Shown here: in pieces, positions 1 through 4,970 of the stretch
Layout of the letters: each line of letters starts with the position of its first letter
Numbering within the stretch: the first letter of the stretch is position 1
NCBI GenBank assembly: GCA_937925595.1
Contig: CALALQ010000427.1
Coordinates: forward strand, 1-6,789
DNA: 6,789 nt
Direction: 5' to 3'
Source: an uncultured Demequina sp.
Lineage (GTDB): Bacteria > Actinomycetota > Actinomycetes > Actinomycetales > Demequinaceae
Notes under the pieces: model-generated
Databases searched by the model: none
What the model was told of the DNA's origin: nothing
Seen by the model: only the letters and a program-made list of their open reading frames with translations
Program-made: the position numbers and the translations under genes

Positions 1-77
1 TTCCCCAGCGCCGTGCTGGAATCAGCGTGTCCAAGATCAGGGGTCAAGCGCCGCTCACCCTTGCCAAAGGGCGCTCA
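1..77. other. Window edge, no supported gene
   Basis: This short stretch lies downstream of the minus-strand CoA-transferase and runs to the window edge. I see no convincing start with a ribosome binding site, no hairpin with a T-tract and no repeat. A minus-strand frame opening with TTG at 47-45 stays open to the edge, but that is too short to support a gene. Confidence 0.5.
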
Positions 78-1220
78 TCAACGCGGTGGCGCCCCGACGT
101 CATACTCTCCGAGGTCGGGGATTGCACCGGATGGCAAAGCCTCTCCGTCAAAGAGCAACGGAAAGCGCGGCAGGCGCGGCGCCGGGGCGGCCGCGTCCTG
201 GAGCGGCTCGAAGAGCTGACGATGGGCCAGGTGGACACACTCCCGAACGTGGTTCAACGACTGGACAGCCCCGGCCGGCTGACCGTGCGCGCGCAACTGT
301 TCCGAGCATTCCGTCGCGTCGAGACGACGTGAGATCGCCCAGTCCTCAAGCGCGGGCACGATGACACCCGTCATGTGAGCGGCGCGTCCTTCGAGCGTCC
401 GCAGACGCTCGTCGTCGAGGAGGTCCTCGCGCGCAATCGCGGAGCAGCATCGGCGCCACATATCATCCGTGGGAATGACGATGGCGACCCATCCCCCCAA
501 GGCCCGAAAGACTCCCACTGCGCTTTGCGCATCTCTGCCCCCCTCGTTAGGCGGCATGCCGAACTCCAGGAGCGTTAGAGGCCGCTCCAAGGCGGCGACG
601 GCGATGTCGTACATGGCCGCGTCGATGTGCGTCCCGTCGCCCGTTTCTCTCCGGCGTACGAGGGCCGCGAGGATGCCGAGTGCGGCCCACGTTCCGGCTT
701 GGATGTCCGTTGTAGACATCGGAGCGAGCGCGGGTCGGCCGTCAGAACCAGGGGGTAGCACGCTGCTAAGTCCACTCATAGCTTGAATCACCGAGTCAAA
801 GGCCGGCCAGTCTCCATATGGCCCACCACTGACACCGAATCCGGTAATCTCGCAGATGATAAGGCTCGGGTATCGGTCGCGCAGGGACGAAGCACCAATA
901 CCGCGTCTCTGCAGAGCGCCGGGCCGTAGGTTCGATACGAGCACGTCCGACTCTGCGATCAAGTCCGTCAAGCGGCAGGCCCCTTCGGCCTCGTCGAAGT
1001 CGAGGGCAACCGAGCGCTTGCCGCGGTTGTACCCGGCGAAACCACTGCTGATCCCGTCGCGAAGCGGCGTATAGCGGCGGCGCGGGTCACCTCCCGTGCG
1101 CGGGTTCTCAACCTTCAACACCTCCGCGCCGAGGCTGGCAAGGATGCTGGTGCAGTACGGACCAGAAATGTACTGCTCCAAGGAGACGACGCGCACTCCG
1201 TTCAACAGTTTGTGGCTCAT
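78..1220 (-). CDS. Family III CoA-transferase (CaiB/BaiF), second paralogue of the cluster
   Basis: A 380-residue cytoplasmic enzyme that should move CoA from a donor such as succinyl-CoA onto a free carboxylic acid. Family landmarks are visible: the N-terminal LLNGVRVVSLEQ...GP with LASLGAEVLKVE (residues 5-38), GGDPRRRY (43-50), YNRGKRSVALD (64-74), DVLVSNLRPGAL (92-103) and PAFDSVIQAMSGL (139-151). Asp142 sits where the family's catalytic aspartate forms the aspartyl-CoA anhydride. The C-terminal IPDLGEYD resembles the usual LGEHT ending. Length is slightly short for the family (about 390-430). It lies 49 bp behind the acyl-CoA dehydrogenase on the same strand, so the two are probably co-transcribed. 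The ATG at 1220 has no good Shine-Dalgarno of its own, but a tiny upstream ORF may couple its translation. It is clearly diverged from the other CoA-transferase at 2511-3680. Family is certain from motifs; the acid substrate is inferred only from context (a C5 dicarboxylate such as methylsuccinate or mesaconate). Confidence 0.93.
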   Translation of the reverse strand: MSHKLLNGVRVVSLEQYISGPYCTSILASLGAEVLKVENPRTGGDPRRRYTPLRDGISSGFAGYNRGKRSVALDFDEAEGACRLTDLIAESDVLVSNLRPGALQRRGIGASSLRDRYPSLIICEITGFGVSGGPYGDWPAFDSVIQAMSGLSSVLPPGSDGRPALAPMSTTDIQAGTWAALGILAALVRRRETGDGTHIDAAMYDIAVAALERPLTLLEFGMPPNEGGRDAQSAVGVFRALGGWVAIVIPTDDMWRRCCSAIAREDLLDDERLRTLEGRAAHMTGVIVPALEDWAISRRLDATECSEQLRAHGQPAGAVQSLNHVRECVHLAHRQLFEPLQDAAAPAPRLPRFPLLFDGEALPSGAIPDLGEYDVGAPPR

Positions 1221-1231
1221 GTCACGACCAT
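1217..1231 (-). promoter_or_regulatory. Possible four-codon leader ORF coupled to the CoA-transferase start
   Basis: On the minus strand an ATG at 1231 begins a four-codon ORF (M-V-V-T) whose TGA at 1219-1217 overlaps the CoA-transferase ATG at 1220-1218 as ATGA. A GAGAAGG Shine-Dalgarno-like stretch (1245-1239) stands 7 nt upstream of the short ORF, ideal for that ATG but 18 nt from the gene's own start. This arrangement would let ribosomes terminate and restart at the gene. It could be chance in so short a stretch. Confidence 0.35.
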
Positions 1232-1269
1232 ACGACGGCCTTCTCGTGCCCGTTCCGTCCGTGCGCTAT

Positions 1270-2457
1270 TCATGCCGGGTGACGCCTCACGAGCTGCGCC
1301 GCGATCACGTTCTTCTGAATCTCATTCGTTCCCTCGCCCACGATCATGAGCGGCGCATCGCGGAAGTACCGCTCCACGTCGAACTCCGTCGAATACCCGT
1401 AACCCCCATGGATGCGGACCGCATCAAGAGCGATCTTCATGGCAGCCTCCGAAGCGAACAGTTTCGCCATACCCGCCTCGAGATCCGCGCGGACGCCACT
1501 GTCGTACCGCCTCGCCGCAAAGTGAACGAGCTGCCGCGCCGCGGTGAGGTGCGTTGCCATATCCGCCAGGTAATGCCCGACGGCTTGATGCTGCCAGATG
1601 GGCTTGCCAAAGCTCTCCCGCTGCTGCGCATAGATGAGTGCGTCCTCAAGCGCCGCGCGCCCGACTCCGAGCGCGCGGGCGGCAACCTGGATGCGCCCTA
1701 TTTCGAGGCCTCGCATCATCTGGGGGAAACCCTGCCCCTCGACGCCACCGAGCACCGCGTTCCCGGGAACCGCGAGCTCCGCGAATGACAGTTCGCAGCT
1801 TTCCACCCCCTTATAGCCGAGCTTGGGAAGATCCCGAGAGATCGTCAATCCCGGGCCGTGCTCTACCAGAAGAATGCTGATCCCGCGGTGGGCAGGCTCT
1901 GCGGTCGGATCTGTCTTACACAAGAGCGCGACGAGCCCAGAGTGCCGGGCATTGGAAATCCACGTCTTCGATCCGTTAATGATGTAGCCGTCGCCCTCGC
2001 GCCGCGCGGTCGTCCGCATCGCTTGCAGATCAGAGCCCCCACCTGGTTCCGTCAGGGCCATCGTCGCCCGGAGTTCCCCGGTTGCCATACTCGGAAGATA
2101 GCGATCCCGCTGCTCGGCCGTTCCGAATGCGACAAGAAGCTTGGCGACCACGGTATGACCACCCATCGCACCAGCGAGGCTCATCCATCCTCGAGCGAGC
2201 TCCTCCGTGATCGCCGCGTAGCACGCGGCACTGACCTGCGTGTCGCCCCACGGCTCCGGAACCGCGAGGCCGTAGATCCCCATCTCTTTCATCTGCTCAA
2301 TGAGATCTGCGGGGTAAACGTTTGCATGCTCGAGGTCCTGTACCACTGGCCGAACCTCGCGATCGACCCAATCTCTTACGAGCGAGACGAGTTCGATTTC
2401 CTCGTCCGCGAGCTCGTGATCCGGAATATTTTGTGCAACTCCAGCGCCGGGTTTCAT
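1270..2457 (-). CDS. Acyl-CoA dehydrogenase (FAD-dependent)
   Basis: A 395-residue flavoenzyme, full length for the family, that should introduce a double bond alpha-beta to a CoA thioester and pass electrons to electron-transfer flavoprotein. Visible in order: the helical N-terminal domain (about 16-125), the flavin/substrate loop MALTEPGGGSDL (133-144), the beta-domain stretch IINGSKTWISNA, the C-terminal helical domain with QQRESFGKPIWQHQAV, IHGGYGYSTEFDVERYFRDA and the active-site segment VGEGTNEIQ. Glu375 there is in the position of the catalytic base of medium-chain acyl-CoA dehydrogenase. The start is set by AAGGAGG four bases upstream of the ATG. It is divergent from the ict-like CoA-transferase and shares a 53-bp promoter region with it. 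Acyl-CoA dehydrogenases are neighbours in known itaconate loci; methylsuccinyl-CoA is a reasonable but unproven substrate here. A degenerate copy of the cluster's operator-like repeat lies within codons 7-12. Confidence 0.95.
   Translation of the reverse strand: MKPGAGVAQNIPDHELADEEIELVSLVRDWVDREVRPVVQDLEHANVYPADLIEQMKEMGIYGLAVPEPWGDTQVSAACYAAITEELARGWMSLAGAMGGHTVVAKLLVAFGTAEQRDRYLPSMATGELRATMALTEPGGGSDLQAMRTTARREGDGYIINGSKTWISNARHSGLVALLCKTDPTAEPAHRGISILLVEHGPGLTISRDLPKLGYKGVESCELSFAELAVPGNAVLGGVEGQGFPQMMRGLEIGRIQVAARALGVGRAALEDALIYAQQRESFGKPIWQHQAVGHYLADMATHLTAARQLVHFAARRYDSGVRADLEAGMAKLFASEAAMKIALDAVRIHGGYGYSTEFDVERYFRDAPLMIVGEGTNEIQKNVIAAQLVRRHPA
2424..2437 (+). repeat. Degenerate third copy of the operator-like repeat inside the dehydrogenase start
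   Basis: gaatattttgtgca matches 12 of the 14 bases of the exact repeat found at 2472-2485 and 4395-4408, in the same orientation, and lies 48 bp from the first of these. On the minus strand it encodes part of the V-A-Q-N-I stretch of the acyl-CoA dehydrogenase, where such AT-rich codons are unusual for this GC-rich gene. It could be an auxiliary operator allowing loop formation or cooperative binding. Its dyad symmetry is weaker than that of the other two copies. Confidence 0.45.
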
Positions 2458-2461
2458 TTCG

Positions 2462-2468
2462 CCTCCTT
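2462..2468 (-). promoter_or_regulatory. Ribosome binding site of the acyl-CoA dehydrogenase
   Basis: The minus strand reads AAGGAGG, four bases before the ATG at 2457. This is a near-perfect Shine-Dalgarno and fixes the start of the dehydrogenase. The operator-like repeat begins only 3 bp further out, so any minus-strand transcript starting in it would have a very short leader. Confidence 0.8.
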
Positions 2469-2470
2469 CT

Positions 2471-2485
2471 TGAATATATTATGCA
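2471..2485. promoter_or_regulatory. Operator-like near-palindrome 1 (divergent promoter region)
   Basis: TGAATATATTATGCA is a near-palindrome of form TGnATAnnnTATnCA (five of seven base pairs symmetric). It lies in the 53-bp gap between the divergent acyl-CoA dehydrogenase and CoA-transferase genes. Fourteen of its bases (2472-2485) recur exactly at 4395-4408. In this GC-rich background a run of this AT content is conspicuous. It overlaps plausible -10 elements: TATATT at 2475-2480 on the plus strand and CATAAT on the minus strand. It is therefore well placed for a repressor controlling both directions. The GntR/FCD protein encoded at 3689-4354 is the likely binder. That link is inference from position, symmetry and recurrence. 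Confidence 0.7.
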
Positions 2486-2500
2486 TGGAGAACGCCTTCT

Positions 2501-2505
2501 GGAGG
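2501..2505 (+). promoter_or_regulatory. Ribosome binding site deciding the start of the ict-like CoA-transferase
   Basis: GGAGG followed by five bases and ATG at 2511. An in-frame ATG at 2481 (inside the operator-like repeat) and further upstream in-frame starts have no such site, so 2511 is preferred. The family's N-terminal LPLAGLTVIALEQ motif also begins immediately after this ATG. Confidence 0.8.
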
Positions 2506-2510
2506 AAGAA

Positions 2511-3680
2511 ATGAGTTTGCCCTTGGCGGGACTGACGGTCATCGCGCTCGAACAGGCCGTCGCCGGGCCCTTTGCCTCACGGCAATTGGCCGACCTCGGC
2601 GCTCGCGTCATCAAGATCGAGCGAGACAGCGGCGACTTCGCCAGGCGCTACGACGTTTCAGTCCGGGGAGAATCGAGCTATTTCGTCTGGCTCAATCGTG
2701 GCAAAGAAAGCGTCGTCCTTGACTTGAAGAAGGAAGAAGACTTCGGGGTTCTGCGACAGATGGTTATGACGGCGGATGTCCTAATCCAGAATCTCGCACC
2801 CGGAGCCCTGGATCGACTGGGACTATCCGCAGAGGCAGCACTGGACCTCAATCCTCGACTGATCTACACCTCGATCTCCGGCTACGGGGCGGATGGGCCG
2901 TATTCGCGAAGGAAGGCGTACGACCTACTGGTGCAATGCGAGTCGGGCATGCTCAGCGTCACGGGAACGAGCGATGAGCCCGCGAAAGCGGGAATCTCCA
3001 TCGCGGACGTGAGCGCGGGGATGTACGCATTTTCGGGGATACTGACTGCACTTCTCCAGCGCTCGGTTACGGGAGAGGGCGACATCCTCGAAATTTCCAT
3101 GCTCGAGGCAATGACCGAGTGGATGGCACAGCCCCTGCTTTACACGATGTACAGCAATTCCGCGCCGCCCCGTAGCGGTGCGCACCACGCGAGCATTGCC
3201 CCGTATGGCCCGTTCGACACTGCCGACGGCACGGTTTTTCTCGCCGTGCAGAACGACCGGGAGTGGGCGAGATTCGCCAGCAAGATTCTCGGAGCAGGAC
3301 ATCTCGCCGACGATGAGCGCTTCGCGTCGAACACGTCCCGCGTGGTGAATCGAGTCTTCCTACACGACGCCATCAGTTCTCGCCTTGGCGCACTTGCCAC
3401 GGAGGAAGTGGAGCGGGCTCTTGACGGGGCGGGAATCGCCCATGCGCGCCTCCGCTCGATGATGGAGGTCGCGGAACACCCGCAACTCCGTGCGCGCGAT
3501 CGATGGCGCACGGTTCATACCAGTGCCGGAGAGATCGCCGCCCTCCTTCCGCCGGTTACCAGTCGGAGCTTCGAATACCGCATGGGGGATGTTCCCACAT
3601 TGGGTCAGCACACCGACGCAGTTGGCCGCGAGTTTGCCCGAACGTCTGGCGGAAGCGTGCCGAGGCGCACGCCACAATAG
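2511..3680 (+). CDS. Family III CoA-transferase, candidate itaconate/C5-dicarboxylate CoA-transferase (Ict-like)
   Basis: A 389-residue CaiB/BaiF-family enzyme expected to activate a dicarboxylic acid by transferring CoA, typically from succinyl-CoA. Landmarks are LPLAGLTVIALEQAVAGPF (residues 3-21), LADLGARVIKIE (26-37), GDFARRYD (41-48), FVWLNRGKESVVLDLK (58-73), VLIQNLAPGALDRLGL (90-105), YTSISGYG (119-126) and KAYDLLVQCESGM (135-147). Asp138 is in the catalytic aspartate position. The N-terminal pattern (LEQAVAGPF..RQLADLGARVIKIER, SYFVWLNRGKES) is the one I associate with the itaconate CoA-transferase group. It stands first in the plus-strand unit, with a GntR/FCD regulator 8 bp downstream and hydratase and lyase genes after that. 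This matches Ict-Ich-Ccl of itaconate breakdown. Family assignment is firm. Itaconate is the best guess; mesaconate, citramalate or methylsuccinate cannot be excluded. Confidence 0.93.
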   Translation: MSLPLAGLTVIALEQAVAGPFASRQLADLGARVIKIERDSGDFARRYDVSVRGESSYFVWLNRGKESVVLDLKKEEDFGVLRQMVMTADVLIQNLAPGALDRLGLSAEAALDLNPRLIYTSISGYGADGPYSRRKAYDLLVQCESGMLSVTGTSDEPAKAGISIADVSAGMYAFSGILTALLQRSVTGEGDILEISMLEAMTEWMAQPLLYTMYSNSAPPRSGAHHASIAPYGPFDTADGTVFLAVQNDREWARFASKILGAGHLADDERFASNTSRVVNRVFLHDAISSRLGALATEEVERALDGAGIAHARLRSMMEVAEHPQLRARDRWRTVHTSAGEIAALLPPVTSRSFEYRMGDVPTLGQHTDAVGREFARTSGGSVPRRTPQ

Positions 3681-3688
3681 AAGCCACC

Positions 3689-4354
3689 ATGACGAACTCA
3701 CCCCGTGTCTCTCGGCGCCAGCTCAGCGATCAAGCCGCCGACCATCTGCGAGCGCTCATCATGTCCGGCACCCTCACGCCGGGAGAGAGCGTGCGCCCCG
3801 AATCCGTCGGGACCGAACTGGGGATATCGACGACTCCCGCGAGAGAGGCGCTCCAGCTATTGCGAGCCGAGGGCTTCCTCGATCTCACCCCCGGGCATGG
3901 TTTCACCGTCGCGCCGTTGACCGGAGACGACGTGCGCGACCTCTTTGCTGTGCAGGCGCTTCTCGCGGGTGAACTCGCTGCGAGGGCGGCAGACAACGGG
4001 ACCGAGGCCGAACTCCGCGAACTCGAGGCCCTCCATCTGGAGCTGACCGCCGCGGCGCGGCGCGGTGACACGACTGGACTCGAAGAAAAGAACCACCAGT
4101 TCCATCGCACAGTAAACCGGATGGCTCGGTCACGAAAGGTGCAGTGGGCCCTCTCACTTGTAGTGAGGTATGTGCCGCGCGAGTTTTATGGCTCGATCCC
4201 AGGTTGGCCGGAAGCGACGACGGCCGATCACGAGGCGCTGCTCGACGCCCTCCGGGCTGCCGACGCAGCGGGAGCACGCAATGCGATGCGGGCACATATC
4301 GCCCATGCCGGCGAGCTCCTGGCGCAGCACTTTGATCGACGTACAAGTTCCTGA
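3689..4354 (+). CDS. GntR-family transcriptional regulator, FCD (FadR C-terminal) subfamily
   Basis: A 221-residue regulator. The N-terminal winged helix-turn-helix spans about residues 8-76, with the hallmark STTPAREALQLLRAEGFL (47-64) and wing PGHGFTVAPL. The rest is an all-helical FCD ligand domain. Three likely metal-binding histidines are visible: His139 in NHQFH, His181 in ADHEALLDAL and His203 in AMRAHIAH. The fourth position, often Asp, is Asn135. Such domains usually bind a small carboxylate through the metal, so the pathway acid or its product is the expected effector. The ATG at 3689 is chosen because the helix-turn-helix follows directly. There is no strong Shine-Dalgarno and the gene starts 8 bp after the CoA-transferase stop, so translation may be coupled. 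Operator-like near-palindromes lie upstream of its own transcription unit (2471-2485) and of the next gene (4394-4408), suggesting autoregulation and local control. Confidence 0.93.
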   Translation: MTNSPRVSRRQLSDQAADHLRALIMSGTLTPGESVRPESVGTELGISTTPAREALQLLRAEGFLDLTPGHGFTVAPLTGDDVRDLFAVQALLAGELAARAADNGTEAELRELEALHLELTAAARRGDTTGLEEKNHQFHRTVNRMARSRKVQWALSLVVRYVPREFYGSIPGWPEATTADHEALLDALRAADAAGARNAMRAHIAHAGELLAQHFDRRTSS

Positions 4355-4374
4355 CCAACAGAGCGGCGACGGAT

Positions 4375-4403
4375 CTGCCAAAGCACCCCAACCAGAATAT
4401 ATT
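4375..4403 (+). promoter_or_regulatory. Possible promoter of the hydratase-lyase pair
   Basis: CTGCCA at 4375-4380 (four of six matches to TTGACA) and TATATT at 4398-4403 are separated by 17 bp, fitting a housekeeping sigma-factor promoter. The -10 element lies within the operator-like repeat, so a bound repressor would block it. The gap of 70 bp after the regulator gene, longer than the other same-strand gaps, supports a separate promoter here. Confidence 0.4.
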
Positions 4404-4408
4404 ATGCA
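4394..4408. promoter_or_regulatory. Operator-like near-palindrome 2 (upstream of MaoC-like gene)
   Basis: AGAATATATTATGCA shares 14 consecutive bases with the site at 2472-2485, and the surrounding sequences do not match, so this is a conserved short site rather than a duplicated segment. It lies between the regulator and the hydratase gene and ends 16 bp before the hydratase ATG. It is probably a binding site of the adjacent GntR/FCD regulator (inference). Confidence 0.7.
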
Positions 4409-4410
4409 CA

Positions 4411-4416
4411 AAGGAG
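4411..4416 (+). promoter_or_regulatory. Ribosome binding site deciding the start of the MaoC-like gene
   Basis: AAGGAG followed by eight bases and ATG at 4425. An in-frame ATG at 4404, inside the operator-like repeat, would add seven residues but has no Shine-Dalgarno and lies upstream of where transcription from the predicted -10 would begin. The 4425 start is therefore preferred. Confidence 0.75.
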
Positions 4417-4424
4417 AAGGCCAG

Positions 4425-4970
4425 ATGATCGAGAGTGGTTCCCAGGTTGTCGACGGGTGGAACGGACGCCTCTATGAAGACTTTATCGTCGGCGACATCT
4501 ATTACCACCCCTTCGGGAAGACGGTGACACAAGCCGATAATCAGCTGTTTACCCTCGCGACTCAGAATGTGTCGAAGACGCACGTCGACGCACACTTCGC
4601 CGCCTCTACCGAGTTCGGCGCGCCGCTCGTCAACTCAACGTTCGTCCTGGCTCTGGTAACGGGACAGTCGACCGTGGACCTCTCGATGAACGTGTTCGCC
4701 AACCTGGGTTGGGATGAAGTGCGCCTGCCAAACCCGGTCCTGGAAGGCGACACGATCTACTCGCGGTCCAAGGTACTGAGCCTGCGCGAATCGAAGAGTC
4801 GACCCCACATCGGAATCGTGGAGGTTGCAACCGAAGGCTTCAATCAGGAGGGCAAGATCGTCGTTAGTTACCGGCGCACGTTCATGGTGTACAAGAAGGG
4901 CCACCTTCCCAGCGTGACCTCATCTCGGCCCTCGGAGGAGAGCCTTCCCGCGACTCCGAGCGCAAGATGA
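4425..4970 (+). CDS. MaoC-like enoyl-CoA hydratase, candidate itaconyl-CoA/mesaconyl-CoA hydratase
   Basis: A 181-residue single hot-dog-fold protein expected to hydrate a branched C5 enoyl-CoA to the hydroxyacyl-CoA cleaved by the next enzyme. Visible are DFIVGDIYYHPFGKTVTQADNQLFTLAT (19-46), the active-site helix segment QNVSKTHVDAHFA (47-59), TEFGAPLVNSTFVLALVTGQS (62-82) and LPNPVLEGDTIYSRSKV (101-117). Compared with (R)-specific enoyl-CoA hydratases (G-D-x-N-P-L-H), His53 is kept. The aspartate position is Asn48 and the serine region reads VNS (69-71). I recall Asn at that position as common in the MaoC subgroup paired with CitE-like lyases. S50-K51-T52 before the histidine is less usual. 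Its stop overlaps the lyase start by 4 bp (ATGA), so the two are translationally coupled and probably act consecutively. Length is close to the Mycobacterium tuberculosis MaoC protein Rv2499c, which also neighbours a CitE-like lyase. Substrate is inferred from context. Confidence 0.9.
   Translation: MIESGSQVVDGWNGRLYEDFIVGDIYYHPFGKTVTQADNQLFTLATQNVSKTHVDAHFAASTEFGAPLVNSTFVLALVTGQSTVDLSMNVFANLGWDEVRLPNPVLEGDTIYSRSKVLSLRESKSRPHIGIVEVATEGFNQEGKIVVSYRRTFMVYKKGHLPSVTSSRPSEESLPATPSAR

Larger units (their letters stand above)
2458..2510. promoter_or_regulatory. Divergent promoter region
   Basis: This 53-bp gap separates the two divergent transcription units and holds both ribosome binding sites plus the near-palindrome. 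On the plus strand, TATATT (2475-2480) or TATTAT (2477-2482) would serve as -10, giving a leader of about 20-25 bases. I see no good -35 for either direction, which suggests weak or activator-dependent transcription, or promoter elements extending into the coding regions. Confidence 0.55.

Noticed and set aside
1..47. Possible minus-strand gene starting with TTG at 47
   Set aside because: Only 15 codons fit before the window edge, the start is rare, the ribosome binding site is poor and no family can be recognised.
1096..1788. Long plus-strand open frame (about 230 codons) opposite the CoA-transferase and dehydrogenase genes
   Set aside because: It is antisense to two clearly recognisable genes, resembles no family, has an arginine-rich composition typical of GC-rich shadow frames and spans the junction between the genes.
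1858..2510. Plus-strand open frame reaching toward the ict-like gene
   Set aside because: It is antisense to the acyl-CoA dehydrogenase and its translation matches nothing recognisable. The end of this region only contains the promoter and operator of the plus-strand unit.
2322..2510. N-terminal extension of the ict-like CoA-transferase by 63 residues
   Set aside because: The extension is antisense to the dehydrogenase start, runs through the operator region and lacks family similarity. The GGAGG-preceded ATG at 2511 directly precedes the family's N-terminal motif.
78..3680. Recent tandem duplication giving rise to the two CoA-transferases
   Set aside because: The two proteins share only family-level motifs and lie on opposite strands with different lengths, so they are old paralogues or separately acquired.
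3503..3688. N-terminal extension of the GntR regulator overlapping the CoA-transferase gene
   Set aside because: GntR/FCD proteins begin shortly before the winged helix, as they do from the ATG at 3689. The extension lies entirely in the CoA-transferase coding region and the gap.
3903..4595. Long minus-strand open frame across the regulator and hydratase genes
   Set aside because: It is antisense to two well-supported genes and has no recognisable domain or ribosome binding site.
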